A DNA stretch of 49,466 nucleotides from Tildeniella torsiva UHER 1998/13D (lineage in GTDB: Bacteria; Cyanobacteriota; Cyanobacteriia; Phormidesmidales; Phormidesmidaceae), in assembly GCA_019358835.1 (NCBI GenBank), contig JAHHIH010000005.1, positions 1 through 49,466 on the forward strand. Direction: 5' to 3'. Below are positions 43,788 through 49,466 of this stretch, one piece after another. Under the pieces are notes generated by a model. That model ran no database searches. It saw only the letters and a list, made by a program, of their open reading frames with translations, and was not told the origin of the DNA. Position 1 is the stretch's first letter, and each line of letters opens with the position of its first letter. The translations under genes and the position numbers were made by a program.

Positions 43788-45178
43788 TATCGAGGGAGCA
43801 GTTCAGAGGAGGCGGGAAAGACTGAGGCTTGGTCAGCCACGTCAGGGTTCAACAACCCCGACCCCAAAGTAATTTTAGTCGGTATTGTGGGCAGGCTCAT
43901 GCCCTGCTGCAGACCCATCACCATTAACCCTAAGATCTCTACCAGTTTAGGATCCCAGCGCTGACCGGCCTCGGCCTGGCAGTTGGTGAGCACGTCACTC
44001 AGCAGAGACATATCGGCCTCAGCAGGGTCTTTGCCGTGGCGAGCCTGGGCCGCCCGCCGCTGAAATTCTGCCACCAGCGCCAGCATGCGCGACTCTAAAG
44101 GCACAGCATCGCCGACCAGGCCTGCTGGGTAGCCGCTGCCGTCCCACCATTCGCCCTGGTGGGCAATAATAGCGGCCACCGCCCGCATACGGGGCATCAG
44201 CCGCAGCGCCTGCACCTCAGGAATCAGCGGGCAACTTGGCCCATCGTCGGAGAGGGTAGCGAGATCGGGGGCCGGGGCAATGCGATGCAGCATGCCCGCC
44301 AGACGCAGCCGCTGGAGCTGCCAGGCGGGCAGGTCTAGCAGTTGGCCCATCATTTCTAGTAGCGCTACCACTTCGCTGGCGGCCATAGGGTTGACGGGGT
44401 CGCTGAGATCTACCAGCTGGGCCATGCGCAAAAACGCCTGGAGCTCGTTGGAGAGCAGGTTTTGGTCAAGGTCATCAACCACGCTAAAGGCAAGGTCGCC
44501 CTGAAGGTCGTTGCGGCTGTTTTGCAGGTATTGCACTACCTGGGTCACGGTATGGCTGACAACCCCAGGTTCGTCACTGCGGAGGGCGGGGTTTTGCTGC
44601 TTAAGGGTGGCCAGGTGGTCGGCTAGCTGCGCCTGAAGGGTCGGGTCATAGCGGCCTACGTGGGCGATCGCCAGCTCCACCGTTTCAGCCACTAGCGCCG
44701 AGTCAAAGGTCCAAAACCCGTAGAACTTGCGCTCCAGGTCGTGCTCGGGGATGCCGGTCTTGCCGTAGTCCGCTTCAGACAGTTCCTGGCACAGCACCAT
44801 AGCGGTGTAGTCGGGGGAAAGGATCATCAGGTGCCATTCTTCGGACACCGGGTCATCGTCAGCCAGATCTACCAGGGCCACATTCTCGCGCTGGCTGGTG
44901 GGGTGGTCGTGAAAGCCCGCCTCGGGCGAGGCCATAATCACAATTTGCTGGGCCTGATCGGCGATCGCGCTGTAGCGATCGGCCTCTTGTAAGTACCACT
45001 TGCCCCGCTGAAAGGCCGTAACCACCAGGGGAGCCGAGCCAGAGGTGAGAATGCAGTCTTCGAGGGCGTGACACAGGGCAACCAAGGTGTTTTTGTAGTA
45101 CACACCATAGTTGAGTGGGGTCGTCTCTGGCTCAGTGCGACCATCCACTAACTGCTTTAATAATGACCCCTCCAGCAT
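43787..45178 (-). CDS. DICT sensory domain protein with degenerate HD-GYP domain
   Basis: 463 residues. Residues 1-160 match the DICT domain: LLKQLVDGRTE, LVVTAFQRGKWYLQEADRYS and EEWHLMILSPDYTAMVLCQE, thought to sense light or redox cues. The C-terminal part (about 230-430) is HD-GYP-like: HQGEWWDGSGYPAGLVGDAV and LESRMLALVAEF are well kept, but the HD metal pair is replaced (MLHRIAPAPD instead of LLHDIGK). c-di-GMP hydrolysis is thus doubtful. It overlaps the pentapeptide gene by one base. Confidence 0.85.
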   Translation of the reverse strand: MLEGSLLKQLVDGRTEPETTPLNYGVYYKNTLVALCHALEDCILTSGSAPLVVTAFQRGKWYLQEADRYSAIADQAQQIVIMASPEAGFHDHPTSQRENVALVDLADDDPVSEEWHLMILSPDYTAMVLCQELSEADYGKTGIPEHDLERKFYGFWTFDSALVAETVELAIAHVGRYDPTLQAQLADHLATLKQQNPALRSDEPGVVSHTVTQVVQYLQNSRNDLQGDLAFSVVDDLDQNLLSNELQAFLRMAQLVDLSDPVNPMAASEVVALLEMMGQLLDLPAWQLQRLRLAGMLHRIAPAPDLATLSDDGPSCPLIPEVQALRLMPRMRAVAAIIAHQGEWWDGSGYPAGLVGDAVPLESRMLALVAEFQRRAAQARHGKDPAEADMSLLSDVLTNCQAEAGQRWDPKLVEILGLMVMGLQQGMSLPTIPTKITLGSGLLNPDVADQASVFPASSELLPR

Positions 45179-45231
45179 CGCAATCCTCTATAGTATCTGT
45201 TGCCCAAAATCCAGGTGTTCAGGCCAAGTAT

Positions 45232-46842
45232 TCAGGATGATAACGCAGCCAGAGGGCGGCGGTCAGCCTCAATTGGCGCACTCAACGCCTCCTCTAAAGG
45301 AGCCAATCCCAGGCGCTCTTCGAGGATGTCCATCACCTCGCGGCCAAAGTCATCGGGGTTGCGCTGCCAAGCCTCTAAGCACACCTCCCCCAAGAAGGAG
45401 CCCAGCGGTTCCGGGTTCCACAGCAGCTTCTTCGAAACCCAGGGCAGGTGAATATCGAGGGGGTTGTAATCGCGCTTGAGCATATTTTTCTCAAAGGCGT
45501 ACTCTTCTAAGTGAGTGTGCGGCTGAAGGCCAATGAAGAAAATCGCTGGCTCTACTTTGTCGCGGCCAAACACCTCTTCTAGGGCGCGATGGTAGGCTAG
45601 GGTCTGGCGAATGGTCTCGGGGCGCTCGTCGATCACATTAAATGAGTAGTTGACCGACACCAGGTCGTTAAAGCCCGCCGCCTTCAGGTCTTTGCAATTT
45701 TGCAACACCGTGCGCAGGTTGTAGCCCATGCGCATCTTGCGCACCAGCTCTTGAGAACCACTGGTGATGCCGATCTCAAAGTAGTTCATGCCCGTGTCGG
45801 CCATGAGCTTGCAAAGCCTGGGGGTCAAGTTGTCGGCGCGAATGTAGGCCGCCCAGTGAATGTCGGTCATTCCGGCGTCGAGAATCTTCTCCAGCAGCTC
45901 TTCGGCATCCTTCATGAACCGGCGGGCGGGGATAAACTGGGCATCGGTAAACCAGAAATTGCGCACGCCCCGCTTATAGAGCTGCTGCATTTCAGCCACC
46001 ACCTCCTCAGCGGGGTTGATGCGCACCTGCTTGCCCTCGACCACGGTGTAGATGCAGTAGCAGCAGTTGTGGGGGCAGCCTCGCTTGGTCTGCACGCCAA
46101 TGTAGAAGTCTTGATCTTGCAGGTAGTAGCCAAATTCGGGCCAGATGCCCTCAATGTAGTCGTAGTTGCAGGCGGTTTTTTCGAGCGGGGCGGGCTCTTC
46201 GTGAATGAGGCGATCGCGCGGTGTCGTTTCCCCAGCAATATAGCAACGCTGGTCAGAGAAATCCTGTCCTCGCAGGATGCGCTCCAGCAGCATTTCTCCC
46301 TCGCCCACGGAGATGATCGTGCCCTTGGGCAGGCGGTTGTGAAGCTGCTCGTAGAACACACTGACCGCGCCACCGCCCACCACCGTGGTGACATGAGGTG
46401 AATAGCGCTGGGCGCGCTTAAAACCGCGCTTGATTAAGCCCTGGTTTCGCCACAGCTCAGCTAAATAGGTGGTGGCCATGCGCAGACCGCCCAGGGCACC
46501 CCGCGCCTTGAGCCACAGGTTGCGGGCATAGAAAAACTCAAAGGCGTTTTGCAGCGGGTTACCGCCGCGCCCGCCTACCGGCGCAAAAATCTGAATGTCT
46601 CGCCAGGAAAACACCAGCAGGGTGGGCTTAAAGTCGTCAATACAACGATCGAGGGCCGCGCCGTAGTCGAGGGGCGGCACGGCACCCAGGTCAAAAATTT
46701 GCTGCTCTAAATCGGGAAACAGCTTGTGGACATGGTCGGCCAGGTAAACCACCCCAATGGGGAAGATGGGGTTACAGGGCAGCCGCACGTAAAGCACACG
46801 GGCCTGACTGGGAGTAGAGGGCATGCTTCTCAGGCTTGACAT
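45232..46842 (-). CDS. B12-binding-like radical SAM protein (photosystem II acclimation type)
   Basis: 536 residues. The N-terminal Rossmann-like part (15-200) resembles a cobalamin-binding domain: RLPCNPIFPIGVVYLADHV, HVTTVVGGGAVS and ISVGEGE. The radical SAM core has the cluster motif CPHNCCYC (Cys256, 260, 263), then VRNFWFTDAQFIPARR and FEIGITSGSQELVRKMRMGYN. This matches a conserved cyanobacterial family named after photosystem II high-light acclimation; I recall that name but cannot check it here. The reaction is unknown. A second ATG at 46824 is also possible. Confidence 0.85.
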   Translation of the reverse strand: MSSLRSMPSTPSQARVLYVRLPCNPIFPIGVVYLADHVHKLFPDLEQQIFDLGAVPPLDYGAALDRCIDDFKPTLLVFSWRDIQIFAPVGGRGGNPLQNAFEFFYARNLWLKARGALGGLRMATTYLAELWRNQGLIKRGFKRAQRYSPHVTTVVGGGAVSVFYEQLHNRLPKGTIISVGEGEMLLERILRGQDFSDQRCYIAGETTPRDRLIHEEPAPLEKTACNYDYIEGIWPEFGYYLQDQDFYIGVQTKRGCPHNCCYCIYTVVEGKQVRINPAEEVVAEMQQLYKRGVRNFWFTDAQFIPARRFMKDAEELLEKILDAGMTDIHWAAYIRADNLTPRLCKLMADTGMNYFEIGITSGSQELVRKMRMGYNLRTVLQNCKDLKAAGFNDLVSVNYSFNVIDERPETIRQTLAYHRALEEVFGRDKVEPAIFFIGLQPHTHLEEYAFEKNMLKRDYNPLDIHLPWVSKKLLWNPEPLGSFLGEVCLEAWQRNPDDFGREVMDILEERLGLAPLEEALSAPIEADRRPLAALSS

Positions 46843-47255
46843 ATATCTTTACGATAGCACCGTCTCTTGACCTGGGCAGAGCCAGGTCACAAATCTCGTC
46901 GGTTGAGCATTGAGAATGGGCTGGGCGATCGCGGCGATCGCTCCCCCTAGTCCGCCAATACACCAGAACAGAGGGGAGCTGAGCAATCAGAATCGTGGTA
47001 TAAAAATACTGTTAAGTTTTTCCACAACTCTTTCGATGATCAGGGTTGAGTCATTGAATGGGGTCGCCGACGGATAAGCGTTGAAATCAGATCCTCGCTT
47101 TCCGGCCCAGAAAGTTGCAGAACGTAAAGTACTGTGTTCAATTATTTTGAATAGTAAAGGTGTTGTAGGGGTTGGTAGTCGCCTTTACAACAGCCGGGGA
47201 TCGCGAGGTGTTAGGCTTTGCGGAGTGATTCTTGCAGTATTGCCGTAAAGCATCA
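46843..47255. other. intergenic region with competing hairpins upstream of DUF1830
   Basis: About 410 bases without a gene. TGACCTGG/CCAGGTCA (46868-46889) is an 8-bp inverted repeat just upstream of the radical SAM gene. TTCAA/TTGAA (47137-47151) lies before two overlapping stems: GTAAAGG (47154-47160) with CCTTTAC (47182-47188), or TGTTGTA (47161-47167) with TACAACA (47186-47192). They share three bases and cannot both form, so the DUF1830 leader may switch fold. Confidence 0.4.
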
Positions 47256-47615
47256 ATGGCACAAATTCTTGATCCCCTTCCCTCCGATGGCCAGAGCCAG
47301 GTGCTCTGCTGCTATGTCAATGCCACCAGTAAGATTCAAGTCGCTCGCATTACAAACGTACCCGATTGGTATTTTGAGCGAGTCGTTTTTCCGGGGCAGA
47401 GGCTGCTGTTTGAAACCGTGCCTAAGGCTCTCCTAGAGATTCACACGGGTATGATGGCGAGCGCCATTTTGTCTGACAGTATTCCTTGCGAGCGGCTTCA
47501 GGTCGATGCCCCAGAGACTGCGGTTTTTGAGCCTGCCTCAAGTGCTGAGCTTGAGGCGAATCGATTGGCAGAACCCCGAGACCAGCCTGCGGTAGCGATT
47601 TCACCCGCCATCTAG
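47256..47615 (+). CDS. DUF1830 family protein
   Basis: 119 residues from ATG 47256; the open frame begins 24 bases upstream. VLCCYVNATSKIQVARITNV and DWYFERVVFPGQRLLFE are the fixed core of the cyanobacterial DUF1830 family, a small beta-rich cytoplasmic protein of unknown function. The tail after residue 75 is variable. Confidence 0.88.
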   Translation: MAQILDPLPSDGQSQVLCCYVNATSKIQVARITNVPDWYFERVVFPGQRLLFETVPKALLEIHTGMMASAILSDSIPCERLQVDAPETAVFEPASSAELEANRLAEPRDQPAVAISPAI

Positions 47616-47759
47616 TCAGGTAGACTGATGGTGTGGTGGGCTTAGTCTTAGCTATCTCAGCAGCGTTCTAGAGTGACGTTGGTTAGCGAGTTGAAGGTAG
47701 AATGTTGACCTTCTCTATGCCACCAGAGCAGCGCCAATGGTGACATTCGGGTAAGAACA

Positions 47760-48197
47760 GTGAACCTACCTTCGTTCTTGTGGCTGTGGCGAATCGCGGC
47801 CTGGTCTATGGGGCTGACGATCACGGGCTATAGCTTGCTGGCCATTACGGGGGGCGTGCTATTTTACACCCGGTCTAAAGACCAAGGGCGATCGGCCTGG
47901 CTGCGACCGCTGCACATTGCGCTGGGAACGGGGGTGGTGAGCCTAGTGCTGGTGCTGCTGGCCATTGGGGTGATTGGCACCTTGGGGGAATTTGGCAGAC
48001 TGGGGCATTCGGTACACCTGCTGTTTGGGCTGACTGTGGTAGCGCTGGTGCTGGCTTCGGCCTGGAGCGCTAGCCGTATCGCTGTAGAGCGACCCTGGGC
48101 GCGATCGCTCCACGTCACCCTCAACGGAGCCCTGGGTATAGCGCTGGCCGCCGCTGGGCTATCGGGTTGGCAGGTGGTGCAAAAGTATCTACCTTAA
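47760..48197 (+). CDS. DUF4079-like membrane protein
   Basis: 145 residues from a GTG at 47760. Four membrane helices (about 10-34, 50-72, 82-102, 115-138) with His residues near the helix ends (RPLHIALG, LGHSVHLLFGL, RSLHVTLNGALG), a layout that recalls the DUF4079/cytochrome b561-like fold of cyanobacteria. It may bind haem, but this is only suggested by the His pattern. Confidence 0.72.
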   Translation: MNLPSFLWLWRIAAWSMGLTITGYSLLAITGGVLFYTRSKDQGRSAWLRPLHIALGTGVVSLVLVLLAIGVIGTLGEFGRLGHSVHLLFGLTVVALVLASAWSASRIAVERPWARSLHVTLNGALGIALAAAGLSGWQVVQKYLP

Positions 48198-48274
48198 AGG
48201 GGTGAGCCCGAGGGTCTAGCCAGTTCGGCGCTAGATAGAACGGGTAGCCTCTTTAGCCCAGGTTCTGGATTGGT

Positions 48275-48844
48275 ATGGTTGAGTCTTTGCCTTCGGCTAC
48301 CGTTCCTGCGGAGAGTCAAATCTTTCGGATTTCGCCGCTAATTCGCCTGACGCTGCTGCTGCTCTACCTGGCGCTGATGGGGCCACTCCCGTTTTTGGCA
48401 AAGGCCACCGATGCTGCGGTTTCGCCCCTGCTACTGGCCATCGGCATTGGGCTGGGCGGCCTGGGAATTTACGGCGCTCTGGGGCAGCGAGTTGAGGTAG
48501 ATAGCGACGGCATTCGCGTGGCATACCCGGTGTGGATTCGCTGGCTGTTTCGTGGTGGGTGGCACCTTCCATGGAACGACGCTCAGGCACTCAAGCCCCG
48601 CTCCACGGGGCAGGGGGGCATTGTGTATTACTTTGTCGGGGCCGATCGGCAGGCTTATCTATTGCCTATGCGGGTGGCGGGTTTTGCCCGTCTGCTGGGC
48701 CTGGTTGAAACCTATACCGATCTTGACACCCAGGATATTAGACCCCTGGCTCAGCCCTGGATGTACTTTATTTTGCTGGGGTTCACCCTGCTGCTGCTGC
48801 TGGTCGATGGTTGGACGATCGCTACCGCTTTGCAGATGGGCTAG
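48275..48844 (+). CDS. membrane protein of unknown function with PH-like middle domain
   Basis: 189 residues. Two N-terminal helices (about 24-44 and 50-68) are followed by a beta-rich stretch, RVEVDSDGIRVAYPVWIRWL to RQAYLLPMRV, similar to bacterial PH-like domains, and a C-terminal helix (MYFILLGFTLLLLLVDGW). I do not recognise a named family. It follows DUF4079 after 77 bases and may share its transcript. Confidence 0.65.
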   Translation: MVESLPSATVPAESQIFRISPLIRLTLLLLYLALMGPLPFLAKATDAAVSPLLLAIGIGLGGLGIYGALGQRVEVDSDGIRVAYPVWIRWLFRGGWHLPWNDAQALKPRSTGQGGIVYYFVGADRQAYLLPMRVAGFARLLGLVETYTDLDTQDIRPLAQPWMYFILLGFTLLLLLVDGWTIATALQMG

Positions 48845-49021
48845 GCGATCGCTGGCGCTGAGCTTGCAGTGGGATAGCGTCACGCATCAAGCGCAGCATC
48901 CTATGCACCGAATCGCAGCCAACCGGGCGATCGCCCCTCGGACGGTATATTAAACCCAGAGTCTTTATTCATCACCCCCGCGCGGCTCACAGCCCTGCGA
49001 TCGCTGCGCTAACCATAGGCT

Positions 49022-49466
49022 ATGACCCCACCCCATATTCTTCGCCTTGACGCCATTACCAAGCACTACAGCCCCCAACTGCCGCCAGCGGTAGACCGGG
49101 TCAGCCTCAGCCTGGGGCAGGGAGAAATCTTGGGGCTGTTAGGGCCGTCGGGCTGCGGCAAAACCACGCTGCTGCGACTGATTGCGGGGTTTGAGAAACC
49201 CAATGGCGGCATTCTCTACCTGGGCAGCCAGCCCGTGGGCGGCACAACCTGGCTACCCCCCGAGCGCCGCGACGTGGGCATCGTATTTCAGGACTACGCC
49301 CTGTTCCCCCACCTGACGGTGGAGCAGAATGTCGCCTTTGGCCTCCAGGGGCGCGATCGCAAAAGCCAGCGGCCAACCCCCGAAATTCAGCAGCGCACCG
49401 CTGAGGCGATCGCTCTAGTGGGGCTAGAGGCCCTGACGCACCGCTTTCCCCACGAGCTGTCGGGGG
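49022..49466 (+). CDS. ABC transporter ATP-binding protein, iron(III)-type, N-terminal part (cut by window edge)
   Basis: 148 codons from ATG 49022, then the window ends just before the signature motif. Walker A GLLGPSGCGKTTLL and the Q-loop region VGIVFQDYALFPHLTVEQNVAF are complete. The pattern is that of the FbpC/FutC and putrescine/sulfate family; similarity to iron(III) import ATPases is strongest, but the partners lie outside the window. Confidence 0.85.
   Translation, partial: MTPPHILRLDAITKHYSPQLPPAVDRVSLSLGQGEILGLLGPSGCGKTTLLRLIAGFEKPNGGILYLGSQPVGGTTWLPPERRDVGIVFQDYALFPHLTVEQNVAFGLQGRDRKSQRPTPEIQQRTAEAIALVGLEALTHRFPHELSG

Overview
The window is cyanobacterial. It carries photosystem genes (the 5' end of psbA at the left edge, and psaC), cytochrome cM, D-glycerate 3-kinase of the photorespiratory cycle, and families found mostly or only in cyanobacteria (DUF1830, DUF4079, DUF3352, DUF1517, DICT). 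The HIP1 octamer GCGATCGC is scattered through nearly the whole sequence. The DNA is GC-rich apart from one AT-rich stretch. I infer a filamentous, Leptolyngbya/Nodosilinea-type genome, but the species cannot be fixed from the sequence alone. No rRNA, tRNA, CRISPR array, complete insertion sequence or replication origin was seen.

Layout. 1-4.3 kb: psbA (partial), cytM, an ABM-domain membrane protein followed by a transporter remnant, a holin-like membrane protein, an unknown protein and a DMT exporter. 4.4-8.8 kb: the phosphate uptake operon pstS-pstC-pstA-pstB behind a six-repeat Pho box, with an attenuator-like hairpin after pstS and a terminator after pstB. 8.8-17.1 kb: speA, a nuclease-fold protein, secA, a DUF2269-like membrane protein, a MarR regulator, psaC and an Asp/Glu racemase. 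17.2-22.8 kb: a rhodanese followed at once by a membrane-bound NACHT NTPase, a cellulose-synthase-like glycosyltransferase, DUF2283 and a small heat-shock protein. 23.0-27.3 kb: an accessory, defence-like block with an array of eight 21-bp repeats, a 1082-residue protein of EAD-like, NACHT, HEAT and TIR domains, and a UPF0175/DUF3368 toxin-antitoxin pair. 27.4-33.1 kb: envelope and secreted proteins, a candidate small RNA with two terminators, a CocE-type hydrolase and a cupin. 33.4-38.0 kb: a response-regulator/PP2C phosphatase, a STAS antagonist, and the DUF3352-glyK pair. 38.3-43.0 kb: small membrane and DUF29 proteins, a lipoprotein, then an arsH-tetR-GST-SDR redox/detoxification cluster with clear TetR operators. 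43.1-49.5 kb: a pentapeptide-repeat protein translationally coupled to a DICT/degenerate HD-GYP protein, a radical SAM protein, DUF1830, DUF4079, a membrane protein, and the start of an iron-type ABC ATPase cut by the window edge.

How the genes work together. The pst genes form one phosphate-starvation regulon unit. The RR-PP2C and STAS genes look like two parts of a partner-switching pathway. The TetR protein appears to control itself and the GST gene through a shared 16-bp operator. The most unusual element is the EAD-NACHT-HEAT-TIR gene: its HEAT module is AT-rich and lacks HIP1 over about 1.45 kb, while the flanking NACHT and TIR parts look like host DNA. This fits a modular immune sensor whose recognition domain has been exchanged. 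A second recurring theme is perfect or near-perfect palindromes that span stop codons (speA, secA, DUF2269-like gene).
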